From NCBI GenBank assembly GCA_023313575.1, contig JAJTTP010000003.1, positions 1 through 64,000 of the forward strand: DNA of 64,000 bases, given 5' to 3'. Source of the stretch: Eutypella sp. D-1 (lineage: Eukaryota > Ascomycota > Sordariomycetes > Xylariales > Diatrypaceae). This document shows, in pieces, positions 47,314 through 58,800 of this stretch (positions are counted from its first letter, which is position 1; the number at the start of each line of letters is the position of its first letter). Position numbers and translations under genes: made by a program. The notes below the pieces were generated by a model. The model did no database searches. It was not told the DNA's origin and saw only the letters and a list, made by a program, of their open reading frames with translations.

Positions 47314-49454
47314 ATGGCGGTTTTCACTTCACTTATGAGCGTTCTTCATGGCCATGGATGGGTTTATTTGCTATCCGCCATAGCCACAATTACTTCCACG
47401 ATATTCCTCCGCTTCGTCAAGTCCTACAACGCCGCTCGCAACCAATTTCCTGGGCCGCCAGTGCGGAATTTCTTCGTTGGAAATCTCGATCAGATGATGG
47501 GCGACGATGTACATGAAAAGGTAGGTACCGCGACGTGTTGAGCCAGCCCCTTGTGCACTTGGATGTTCGACTGACCCCTTGGGTGTAGTGGCTACAATGG
47601 AACCGACAATATGGCCAAATTTTCCAGGCTGTGAGTAAGGGCATTCCTTGAAAATATGATGCGTGGTGCTCATTCGTTTGGGACTAGTGGACCGGCCCCT
47701 TTTCACGCATGATATACATTGGTGACCCTCGCCTAGTCGCAGAAATCGCGACGGCGAATTGGCCCAAGTCGGCATCCCAGTATGACGGATTTCGTACTCT
47801 AGATGGCGACGCTTTGTTTGTACAGACAGATCACGAGCGATGGAAGATCCAGAGCAGGCGACTAGCACCCGCCTTTCAGCCCCAGGTTATTCGGTCACAA
47901 TACCCATGTCTCGCCAAGCATCTAGAGGTATGTTGACAAGCGTTTTTAAACTGATTTCAGAACGTAGTTTAACAACGCCTATGTTATGCAGAACTTCGTT
48001 CAGCACCTTGACTCGGCAGCTCAAGATGGAAGGGTTGCGGATCTCTCTTCGCTGAATATTCTTCTGTCTCTCGATTTTATCGGAGATATTGCATTCGGAA
48101 CCCAGTTGAATGCAATCGTCGAAGGGCCGCAGTGTCGCATCTCGCAGCTGTTTGAGATGATTCTACCAGAACTGATGAAGTGTGGGCTTTTCCCATTAAG
48201 GGGAAAAGTCCCCATCATGAAGAAAACCAGGATTATGAATCGAGCAATTGCAGAACTCAGAGGCATGGCTAGGGACGCTATACGGAATGCCCGAAAAACA
48301 CCCGAGGGTCAGGAGACATGTGGCGCAACCAAGCCAGGAAAGAAAATCTTTGAGATATTAGCTTTGTAAGTTCATTACACAATGTATCGGGATGGGTGCT
48401 GCACATACACATTCTAACGCCTGCGGTCCAGGCAGACTGAGAAGGATGGAAGCTACACGTTTACCAGTCAGGAATTGGAGGATAATTACGGTTCGATACC
48501 TATGGTACTCCCAAATCTACTGGACTGGTTTGGCTGACCACATCCTTGCTTTCCAGTTGCTTTCCTTGTAGCTGGAGGGGACCCAACCGCGCACACCATG
48601 TCATTCCTGGTGTATCAAGTGGTAAGGACTACACCACACATACGCACACACACACGCACTCTCTTTTCTCTATCTCTTCCCCCCCTCTCTCCCCGATAAA
48701 AAAACTACGATCTGAATAATCTCTGACATAAAACGTTTCACAGCTTCGCAATCCCGACATACTCGAAAAGATTCGAGTTGAGGTCGACGCTCAGATACCC
48801 CTAAACGCCAGAATCCCCACCTTTGAGCAATGTCATCTCCCCTACCTCAACATGGTTATCAAAGAGACACTCAGGTATAGCTCTCCAGGCTTTGGCACAT
48901 TCAGAGTCTGCAAGACCGACACCACTGTTGCTGGGATCAAACTCCCTGCCAACACGACACTTGCACTATGGAACCCGGCAGGTAAGCAAACACTTTCCAA
49001 CCATGGACGTTGCCCAAAGGGTTGGCTGACACGTATGAACCTTGTACTATCCTGATAGTGCACCGGGATCCGCGACTCTGGGAAGATGCGGACACCTTTG
49101 ACCCCGAGCGATGGAGGTCGGGACAGGAACGGCAGACTCGAGGATCATATTTCCCCTTCTCTTACGGCCCTAGAAGCTGTACCGGTATGTAATAACAATT
49201 ACCGTCTCTCGCTCCCATTTCTTCTGTGTCATTCCCGCACAATATTCCTCTTGGGTCCCTGACTGACTGACCGACGTGGGCGAGCACATACAGGCCAAGG
49301 GTTAGCTATGCTGGAGATGACGCTCACCTTGGCCACGCTATTCCGACGCTATGATTTGCAGCTTGATGACGGTTTCGAGCTGGAGTATCTCCCAAGCTTT
49401 ACTCTCAAGCCGAAGAACGGATTGCCTGTCAAGGTTACCCGGCGACAGTCTTAA
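47314..49454 (+). CDS. Cytochrome P450 monooxygenase
   Basis: Nine exons: 47314-47520, 47589-47630, 47688-47927, 47992-48365, 48432-48490, 48557-48621, 48744-48981, 49059-49184 and 49294-49454; 503 aa. The N-terminus has a membrane anchor (residues about 14-35, GWVYLLSAIATITSTIFL) followed by the proline hinge NQFPGPPVRN. The I-helix oxygen-activation motif is AGGDPTAHT, the K-helix ExxR is KETLR, the PERF-type segment is FDPERW, and the heme loop FSYGPRSCTG places the ligand at Cys449. Most introns have good GT-AG signals; the fifth uses a weak GTTCGA donor, chosen because it alone yields EDNYVAFLVAGGDP. The enzyme is probably ER-bound and uses a separate P450 reductase; its substrate is unknown. 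It lies 1.1 kb from the divergent nucleotidase gene and is convergent with a MATE transporter, a common pairing in secondary-metabolism or detoxification loci, though no backbone synthase is present. Confidence 0.92.
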
Positions 49455-49593
49455 TGGTTGGCTTTGTTGTTTCTCATTGAAGAGCATATCGGGTAATCAT
49501 ACCACACAATTGAAGCTGGGGAGATGTCGGTCGATTATAGCTACAGAATATCTGCGCACATGGGCCTGTGACGTATGTTGATGATGTGGCTTC

Positions 49594-50162
49594 TGTTACG
49601 AACCACTCATTCCAGGGGTAATTAAGAATAAGCCCCGCTGATATTGATAATGATCATGTGCCATGGATCGCAAGGCTTCACCCATTGCGATCCATCCCTT
49701 TTGTATGGGACCCCCTTTCCTATAAAAGGGTATGGAATCAACCCCATCTTAGATAGTCTTTCCTTTAGCTAGCCAGTGATCAATCTAAGTATTATCCCTT
49801 CTACATTTTCTGTTATATAAAATCAAGACCAGTAGTGTTGTCACACGGATTCGAAGCGAGGGCTTGGCAGCATATGGCATTTGGAGTCATGCAGTGATAT
49901 CTGCAGTTATGAGTGCGTGCAGCAGACGCTGGAACGCAGATGACCAACAAGATCTATATGGCGGTTAGGACGGCTATAACAGAATATTCGGATGGCGATA
50001 CGTACCAGCCATTCATCGTGTATATATAGGACCTAGGATCCTCACTCAGACTTATCGAGAGAAGACCTAAGGCCCTCGAGACCCAAGAAGAATTATCAGT
50101 TGTTCTGATTCGATTCCAAGCCCAAGGCATTTGCCCTTGTAACAGGTGACGGCTTCGTTACA
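49594..50162. mobile_element. Solo LTR of an LTR retrotransposon (569 bp)
   Basis: Begins TGTTACGAACC and ends GGCTTCGTTACA, so it has TG...CA ends and 12-nt near-inverted termini. It is flanked by a perfect 5-bp target-site duplication GCTTC (49589-49593 and 50163-50167). Inside is a TATAAAAGG promoter-like box at 49721-49729 and an 11-bp perfect inverted repeat (49663-49673 with 49685-49695). No gag or pol sequence lies next to it, so the element was probably lost by LTR-LTR recombination. It sits between the 3' ends of the P450 and MATE genes. Confidence 0.85.
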
Positions 50163-50475
50163 GCTTCAAGACCACCATCGAATAGATAAGTATCCTATTA
50201 ATCTCGTATCCTATCCTATAACTTCTCAAAGGGAGATTGATCATTAAAATTATCCCATTCGTTTTTCATGTCCTCCAAAGATTTCCCCTTCCAAACTGGA
50301 TTATTCTTAGGCAACTCCCCTCATTCTCCCTACAGGACTCTCACCGGCTTTGCGCGTCTTAACTGTAATCCTTATACGAGTCATGATGTGGCTGCGGTCT
50401 GAGGAGTGCCAACGCAGCACGGCGGGTAGCAGGCTTGTAACCCAACCAGGTCAAGGGCCCCGGGGGTATGTCGAG

Positions 50476-52059
50476 TCATAAGGCGTTGCGACGTGAGACG
50501 CGGTTAACCAAGGCGTGCCAGTCCAGACACGTGAGATATAAACACTCAATGGTGACGATGATCACCATACCGCTTCCGAGGCCGATCCATACCCCATTCA
50601 AGCCCAAGTGAGCCGGGCCCAGTTCCAGCCAAATCGCGAGCGGGACGGCCGCGGCGTAATTAATGATGATGACAACCCAGGCCGCGAATGATTGGCGCCC
50701 CAGGCCGCGCAGCATGCCGTTGGTAAAACAGATGAAGGCGTCAACGATCTGGAAGATGCCCATCGCTAGTATCGTTTTGGAGGCGAGGGCGCGGACGATC
50801 GGATCCTCTGAGAAGAAGCCGGGCAGCCGGTCTCGGAGTGCGAATATTATCATGCCGTCCATGGTGCCAACCACGAGAAATATGCACGCGTAAAGGAAGG
50901 CTGCGCGCCGGGCCGTGTCGACCAGGCCAGCGCCGATCAGATTTCCGATGCGAGTGCTGATGCCTACGCTCATAGAAAAAGGGATATGCCAAGAAACGAT
51001 TGAGATGGTAGTAAGCAGCGTTTGCGTCGCCAGGTGACGGGTGCCAAGATAGCTTGTGCTAAAGGCGACAATCTGAAAAGATCCCCATTCGGCCAGGTTG
51101 ACGACGCATCCGGCGAACGACAGCCGGGCCATGGGACGCCAGCGCCGCACCGATAATGCGCTCGCCCATGACAACCCGCCCCAGCACCGGTGCGACCAGC
51201 GACCCATCGGGCTGATGATGTAAAGCAGTAGCAATACGGGGCGTAGCGTATTTGTAATGGCGACGCCGAGCGCGGCGCCGGCAAGGCCCATATTGAGATT
51301 GAAAGCAAACAACCAGCTGAGTAATATGTTGATTGGGGTGCAGATAACGAGGATAACAAGGGCGACCCGGAAGCTGCCCTGTGCCTGGAGAAAACGTTTG
51401 CCAGCCTCAAAAAAGGCATAGCCCGGTATGCCGAGGATGCTAACGCGAAGGAAAACGCCTGCTATGGCTGGCAGATGCTGCTGCTGCACAAACAAGGACA
51501 AGATTCGCGGCGCCGCAGCCCACACGGCAGCGACAGGCAGACACACAAGCGACATAAACACGAGCATGCACTGCACGTGCAAGCCAACGCCGTGCAAGTT
51601 GCCCGAACCGAAGGCTTGTGAGCATAACGTATCGAGTGCCGTTGCCATACCCTCGAAAAAGGCGAAGCCTACAATGTTCATTGTGGTCATGGCCAGACTG
51701 GCTGCCGCCAGGTCGTCGGCACTGAGGTGGCCCGACACAAAAGTTACAATAACGCACCAAGAGTATTGGAGCAGGTATGTTGCGATCAGGGGAACCGAGT
51801 AGCGCACCAGGAGCCAGAGCTCCTCGAGCCAACCACCATCGCTCGCGATCTCGACGTCGCTGTTCGCTAGGATTCCGGTCGACTTGCTGGCGTTAGGGTC
51901 TGGCGATGCTGGTGATGGTGGACGACGACATGAGGATGATGATAAGCCCCTCAAGGAGGAGCTTGTAGATGGCGGCACGCCTCCCAAGAGTGGCGACTCT
52001 TCGGTCGGGATTCCGTTGTCCCTCGGAGAGTGCTCCTTGCAGCCCTCGTTGGAGTCCAT
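50476..52059 (-). CDS. MATE family multidrug/toxin extrusion transporter
   Basis: Intronless 527-aa ORF. A Ser/Pro-rich cytosolic N-terminus of about 80 residues is followed by about 12 hydrophobic segments. MATE hallmarks are visible: ELWLLVRYSVPLIATYLLQY in TM1, LAAASLAMTTMNIVGFAFFEG, GMATALDTLCSQAFGSGN between TM2 and TM3, and in the second half SVGISTRIGNLIGAG, NGMLRGLGRQ. The repeated two-bundle pattern is complete, so the protein looks functional. Fungal MATE proteins export drugs or metabolites by H+ or Na+ antiport at the plasma membrane or vacuole. Its 3' end faces the P450 gene across a solo LTR. The absence of introns contrasts with the nine-exon P450 beside it, but is common for fungal MATE genes. 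Confidence 0.94.
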   Translation of the reverse strand: MDSNEGCKEHSPRDNGIPTEESPLLGGVPPSTSSSLRGLSSSSCRRPPSPASPDPNASKSTGILANSDVEIASDGGWLEELWLLVRYSVPLIATYLLQYSWCVIVTFVSGHLSADDLAAASLAMTTMNIVGFAFFEGMATALDTLCSQAFGSGNLHGVGLHVQCMLVFMSLVCLPVAAVWAAAPRILSLFVQQQHLPAIAGVFLRVSILGIPGYAFFEAGKRFLQAQGSFRVALVILVICTPINILLSWLFAFNLNMGLAGAALGVAITNTLRPVLLLLYIISPMGRWSHRCWGGLSWASALSVRRWRPMARLSFAGCVVNLAEWGSFQIVAFSTSYLGTRHLATQTLLTTISIVSWHIPFSMSVGISTRIGNLIGAGLVDTARRAAFLYACIFLVVGTMDGMIIFALRDRLPGFFSEDPIVRALASKTILAMGIFQIVDAFICFTNGMLRGLGRQSFAAWVVIIINYAAAVPLAIWLELGPAHLGLNGVWIGLGSGMVIIVTIECLYLTCLDWHALVNRVSRRNAL

Positions 52060-54787
52060 AGTCTCGGTGTGTTTTCCGACAGACTAGGTTTCTGACCTTG
52101 ACGTACGTTTGGGTTGTCACGAAGATATCGAAGTCGAGTTTGAAATCGTCACCTTTATACGTTCTGCAAGATGGGCTGATACATATACCTTTAAACGCTT
52201 ATACCTATGAAAGTACACAGATATCTACATGGCCCAGTGGGTAGTAGTATTGGCTATGCTTCTGTCGGACCAAACAAGGGAACACAAGGGGGGGCGAAGG
52301 AAATCCCCCCCGGGCCACCGTCTCTTCTTCAAGACATGCCGATCTGTTGTAGTACCCGTGGCCATAACGATGGATGTGTGGCACATCTTCGGTGAGTCGA
52401 GCAGGTCACCACTTAAAGCACTAGACCCGCCGTCCCGCTGACGACATGAATCAACAGCGCCATTCCAGAATCCAAGTCACGTTCAGTTCTACGAGAACTA
52501 ATTTGTAATCGATACATTCATGACTCTCTTAAGGACGGCCGATGCCCCTCGACTTTTTGCGTTTCAAGAGGAACCAAGGCATGTTTGCCTGCGATTCACC
52601 GTCGGCGTGGCGTAGAGATGCGTACCCTTGGACCCTTGTGGTAAAAAAAACCTCTTTGCCTCTTGTAACACCAATTGCTCCCCTTTAGGATCGTTGCAGA
52701 TCGAGATCAGGGCCGGCAGTTGCTGGTTCTAGATCTAGGCCATGAGAGTCCCGACAAAGCCAGTTAGTCGGGAACCCATGCCTAGCCGCACAGCTAGATT
52801 CCGTGGTTTGGATGATTAATCTTCCCTACATCTCTTACCCATATAAGTGACCATTATGCCCGTGAAAGACACCGAAGCACTCGTTCTTAGGATACAAACT
52901 AGACTCACCATGTCTCTCGAATCACATGGGACATGGCGGAGGGTTCTCTTCTCTTTGAAACAGAATATTGATCTTGTTAGACGACACTAGGAAAACCTTT
53001 ATGGTGGCGCTGGCCACTTAGTCACCACGGCCGGGAGGATTGCTCAGCGCACGACTTAACGCCTTTCCGTTTTTTTGCTCATTAGACGCGTCACTGGGCG
53101 TTCTTTACGGCCATATTAGACCATGCCTTCATAACCGTGGCAGAGTCTAAGTGAGACACTCCGCTGATAAGACGGCACAGCTACCAGACCATTGGCTAAG
53201 GAAAAAAGAGGCGGGCTACCCGACTGGGCGCCTCAGCGCAGTGAACGATGTAATTCACTAACTAGTTCCTTCACCCTTCAGCATTGCTATATCTTGCAAC
53301 TTAATCCAAGTAACACAGTCGGTCACACCATTTCTGCGAGTCCCGGTTGTCTCAGCCGACGAAGTAATAGTTATATGATCCATAAATTGTCCGCAACAGC
53401 TCTCCGAGCACGGTCTGAGACCAAGAGCACATGCTAAATAGCGGAGACCGTTTACAAGACCGAAACAACACCAATTTTACGGGACAAATTTAATACAGCC
53501 AGCCACCTTATCGCAACCTTTTTATTTTATCCGATATATCTTATCTTATTTATTCTGCCTTATTTATTCCACTTATAACAGTAGTAGGTAGGTGTTCCGA
53601 AACTTTTGCTGCGCCACTGTACGTATAAGCAATATATGATGCATACGGCTGGCTGCGACGTCGGAGCTTGGCAGACGGTGGGAATCTCTAATTATTCGCG
53701 TCAGAGGTTGTCTATGTGCCTGCTGCGTTGATACGGGCGATGAGAAGCGTAGAATGGGGACAACGTATAGCGGGCGCCCCCAAGGGGTTATATACGCCGG
53801 ATTTGCATGTATAGGTCGTTGCGTACACGGTTGACGGCGCGAAAGCCGGGAGACCGCGATGCGGTGAACATAGATGAGATAGGTAAGTGAGCGAGTACAG
53901 CCCGGCGGAGTCCGGCTTAGGCGGTGTCGAGACACTCATAACTTAAAGCATATACGACGAGTTACGATACGATCCGTCGAAGAGCAAGGAGAACTAGTCT
54001 CTTTGTTACTGGCAGTAAGTAATCAACCAATTAGCTAGTATCACTTCGGTGTTCCAACCTCACTGGGAAAGGGGTCTGGCGACCTTTTAAGAGACTCCCC
54101 TGGGCCCCTTTCTTTCACTCCCTATCAGTCTCACGCACTAACCAAACTCCCACCATTTCCCCGGAATATCCTTCGACCCATCGTCCCTTTACATGTTGTT
54201 AAACAGCGGCGGATATACAGACAGACAGACATACAGGCAGGCAGACAGACAGGAAGGGCGCCCCTATACCACCACGCACCATGGCCTAACAATACAAATA
54301 CCTATCCACCTGCTCCTGCCACGAAGATGGATGCGGTGGGCAGCTATCTCGAGGCCTCATCCCCATGACCCCCGTCCCCCCCCCCCCCCCAATCTAAAAA
54401 TCCCTCCTATTTCCGTGCAGCAGAGCCCCGCCGCAACTCCAGAGTAAAAGAAGGGGGGCATAGAACGTTTAACGAGAAGTCTCACGGGTGTGCCACTTAC
54501 TACCTATACTCTTCTTGAAACTCGCTGATGGAAGTGCTCACCCTCCTCCTATTTATTTCACCATCCTGGTAGAAATATGAATTTTATTTTACTTAACGAC
54601 TTGCTGAACGTGAAAAGCTTAGCACACATGAATCAAATAATATACTTTCCTCTCTTACCGAACCCCCCATATACCAGATCGTTCTGCTTATCCCATCTCA
54701 TCTCATCTCATCCCATCCAAGTAGTTTGCTTGCTCATCCTAGGACTTTCCGGGAGAGCGGAGGCGGGTTACTAGAGGTCACTAAAAA

Positions 54788-54805
54788 GGGGGGGGGGGGG
54801 GGGGG
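54788..54805. repeat. Poly-G tract (18 G)
   Basis: Uninterrupted G run. Confidence 0.9.
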
Positions 54806-55357
54806 AGAGACGAAATAAAAGCAAAGAAGAAACTCCATCCCCAGTCCCCGATCCAGTGCCCCTTGTCCTATCTATGCCCATGGTGATGTATAGTGTCGCG
54901 CCCTTCCCGAGGACAAATGGCAGGAAGGAAAAGGCTGTAGGGCTGGAATTGCATGTACTGCGGTGCGGTGTGGTGGGAAGTTGTTATGTGCATGTGTACG
55001 TATGTGTGTATAGTCGTGTATATAGGCAGGAGGTATATGTGTTCTTGTCTTCATTCTGCTGCCCGATTGACCCGATCCCCATCCGATCCGGCCTGGTATA
55101 TCGTGCTGGTCCGGCGCGCCCAGCACCCCGCGGGGCTAGAGTCTCGAGTGCGCGCCGTTTCCTCTCGTCCTGTCATCTCGTATATGTATGTATGTGTACG
55201 CGTTCGCGTGCCGTTTTTCCTCCCCTAGTATCCCTCATTTCTGCCAACCCCCCTGACGCCAACACCACATTGCGCGGAATCATATTGGTCTAGGCCTCTC
55301 TCATCTTTCGTTATTCGTTCTGTCCAAAAAGACGATAAGGGTATCGCTATATGATAA

Positions 55358-55386
55358 GTGTGTGTGTATATATATATATATATATA
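55358..55386. repeat. (TG)n(TA)n microsatellite
   Basis: About five TG units followed by about nine TA units, downstream of the PAS kinase 3' end. Confidence 0.9.
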
Positions 55387-55847
55387 ATGATGCTGTTGCT
55401 GGGAAGGGCAAAACTCCGAGCAGGTAGCTTTTCTCTCTCTTCAGGATCTGTTGTCTAATGCGCCCCAGGTAATAATTCCCAATCCCCGACCTCTACATCC
55501 AAAAGAAGCTTGCTTTGCCGGCTTTCCTTTCTTTCGGCCCACCTTCTCTCATTCGCTGCGTTATGTATCAATACGCTCCGGCGCACCGTTCTCCTTCCCC
55601 CCCACCCCACTTCCTCTTCCGTAACTTGTTGTCCCCTTCAGTCCCAAAGTAAGTCGTTCACTTCGTTAACCCGTATGTCGGCCAGCAATGGCGTAGCGTA
55701 GTAGTAGATATGCAAGACTTTCGAAAGCACAATCTTTCTTTCATTTGAGATAAAAGGAGGTGAAAACCCCCCCAGGGAAGACCAACCCTTTAAACCCCGC
55801 CCCCCCCCCCCCCTCCCCCGAAAAACGCCCAATTGCCCCAATCCCAT

Positions 55848-58800
55848 TCACTCATCTATCTGACACCAGGGGTGTTGGAGCACTTGGTCGATGTCGTAGC
55901 GCTGCGAGACGTCGCGCTCCAGCATGCAACGGACGAGGTTGATGCTCTCGTCGCTCAGCGTGTAGGGTACCCGTAGATCGCGATCCATTATTTCGTCGAT
56001 GCTGTAGAACGGGTTCTCCTTGTAGATGATCGTGTATAGTAGGATACCGAGGGCCCATACGTCCTGCTCCTTACCCCCATACGGCTTGCCTGCTAGCACT
56101 TCCGGAGCCGCGTAATCTGGTAGCATGTTAGCAAAAACTTGGGTTTGGTAGATACCTAGGTAGGAATTTGCAAGGGAGCAGGGCGTACCAATCGTGCCGA
56201 CGAAGACGTCGAAGGGCCCGCTTTTGATGTAAGCAGCGCTCCCGAAATCGATGAGTTTGATATGGCCTTCGCCATCGAGAATGACGTTCTCGTCTTTGAT
56301 ATCCCGGTGGACAACTTTCGCCTTGACGTGGAGATGATGGATGGCTTTGGCAACCTGGACAAAGATGCTGCGGCACTCATCCTCTCCCATGTTGGTGCGG
56401 AGTTCGATGTAATCGAAGAGGTCCATTCCGCCGTGGGGTGCCATCTCAATGTAATAATTCGTTTCATCCTCGAAGAAATCCTCCATCTCCACGATGTTGG
56501 GATGCTTAAACCCATCGCGACGAAGGTAGTCTAGGACATGTATTTCGAGCGGCACGGTACCGAGGCGCCGATCTCTAGTCCAGGTATCGACCAGGATCCG
56601 TCGTTTCGTCACGTACTTCAGGACAACCTTACGGCCGTCGTTTTTGTAACGGGCTAGCTTTACCTGGCCGTAAGCACCCTGGCCCATGTCTTCCAGTATG
56701 ACGAAATCATCTATAGTCTTTTTGTGTGGCGGCTCTACGACTTTCGGCGGTTGAGGAGGTGACGGCTTATCTGCCGGCTTCGATGCACCTGTGATCTTTG
56801 CGGCAGCGCTGATGGCCACATCTTTAATCTGCTTCGTTAATGCGGAAGCCGCAGAACGCTGGGCTGAAGTCTGTGCCGCCTCTGCATCCGAGGAGTCAGA
56901 GGAGTCAGAAGAATGCGAACCTACTTCCTGTGGAGCTGGGGCCGAAGTCTGACCAGGTGACGGTTGTCGTAGCGGTGTCTCCTTTCCACTTCGAGATACC
57001 GATTCGACACTCGCATCCATGTTGGCAGCGTGCAAGTGCCTAGAGTATGTTATCCAGAGGGCATATACTATTTCACTTTCAACGACCGCCTCATTGTCCT
57101 CTCGCTGCTCGGATTCATCGTCACTACTGTCCGGGGAGCGACTGGACTGTTTCTCGCTGTTGACCACTCTCATCTGAACATCGATCTTCAGGTAGGTGCC
57201 ATCCCGGTGTCTTCCTGATAGTGGCTCGGGGTTGAGAAAAGTGGCGGCAGCGTCCGGCCTGCCTTGCTGCAGGGCTAACCAAGCAGCTGCTTTTCTGAAA
57301 CTATGCTCCGGAATGACAATTCCATCCTCCAGCGCGACCCCGTCGTGCTCCGTGAGTATATCAAGTATTTTATCGAAATCGGGCAATAGAGAAGTGATTT
57401 CGAGGCCTTCCGGTTTTTCATACCCAAATAGGGCACCAGAGAAGGCCGAGTTCGAACTCTTGATCTGCAATGTCTCTGGAGACACCACAATTATCCCTGC
57501 AATGTGTGGGAAGCTTGCGACGCGAAGCTCAGCCTCACCCCTCGTCTGGCTGATTGTGGCGGGAATGTTGATTTGCGCTTTGTTCTGACAGGTGAAAAAC
57601 TTCCGTCTCGCGATCTGGGCGTAGTCTACCGGGCCAAACCTCGGGTCGATACCTTGCCGGGGGACCCGCGTGATGAGTTGGCCGACATCCGTCCCGGGTT
57701 GTAGTTCTTCCTCGCCCCAAATATATGATGTATCCCCTGTAGCTTTAGTAACCAGACCATCGTCGTCGAGCCTAAGGAAAGCGACATGTTCGTGTATTTC
57801 TTCCAGAACCCATATAAGCCCCACCCGTTTTTCTTTAACCCAGAGACTCGCAGAGCCCGTAGCACCATTCCGCTTTCGAATGGGCACAACATCGCCACAG
57901 AGGAGCACGCCTCTCGACTTTGATCTTGCTCGAAGCTTTGAAGGGGTTGGATCGCCACTATGAACAGTCTGTGAACGCCGGCTAGGAGGTTTCGGTGGTT
58001 GGCGGGCCTGAGCGCGAGAATTGGGTTTGTTTAACAGATGCGCCGTTATTCCCCCACGGCCACCCAGGAAAGCTGAGCCATTTGTAGCTGGAGCTGGAGA
58101 GGCGACCCTTGAAGGCGTCTGGCTGCTATCGTCCGTTTCGAGCTGCAGCAACTTAGATTCAAGCCATTTCCTCCTCTCCTCCTGCACAACCTCGAGAATG
58201 CCCATCTTGCGGACTTCAGCCTTCGTCACGCCAAATACCAGACAGGCTAGGTCATTGGCGGCGATGATGGTCCACGGTGGTTTCGCTTCGGTTGTGAAGA
58301 TCGCTTGGGCGGCTGGTACCCACCGGGATGAATGGCCATGGATGGCGGGGCTCAAGTTCGAGGGAATGCTCAGCGAGCCAGCCCCACCGGGTTGGAACGG
58401 TAGATTTGGAGAGAGAAGCGCATCAGGAAAAGGGCCCTGGCCAGCTTGGAAAGGCTGTGCCATGGTATCGACAAGTTTTTGTTGCATCGCCGCCGATCCT
58501 ACATCTGTGAAGGTTCTCCGTAGACTGGGGCGCCTTGATACAGGTGGCGTCGTCTTCGCCGTCGTGCCGCTCTCGTCGGTCGGTGTCCTAGAAGAATCCG
58601 TGGAGTCCGCTTGACCCTTCGGTACGCTCCGTTGATTAGAGGAGGGCTTGTCTTCGTCGATCCCCTCAGGCTCCGAGGTGAGACCCTGACCGAAACTCGG
58701 AGAGACGTGCGTGGCCGGTGATATTAGGGGTTCCGGGCTGCTAGTCCTAGGAATAAATTGTTTGTCGAAGATGTTATTTCCGGAGACCTCGGCCGGTCCG

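Larger units (their letters stand above)
52060..55847. other. 3.8-kb intergenic region
   Basis: Upstream region of the MATE gene and 3' side of the PAS kinase gene. It has an AT-rich patch (53518-53580), poly-C (54376-54390), poly-G (54788-54805), a TG/TA repeat (55358-55386) and poly-C (55800-55813). ORFs here are short and unrecognised. Confidence 0.6.
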
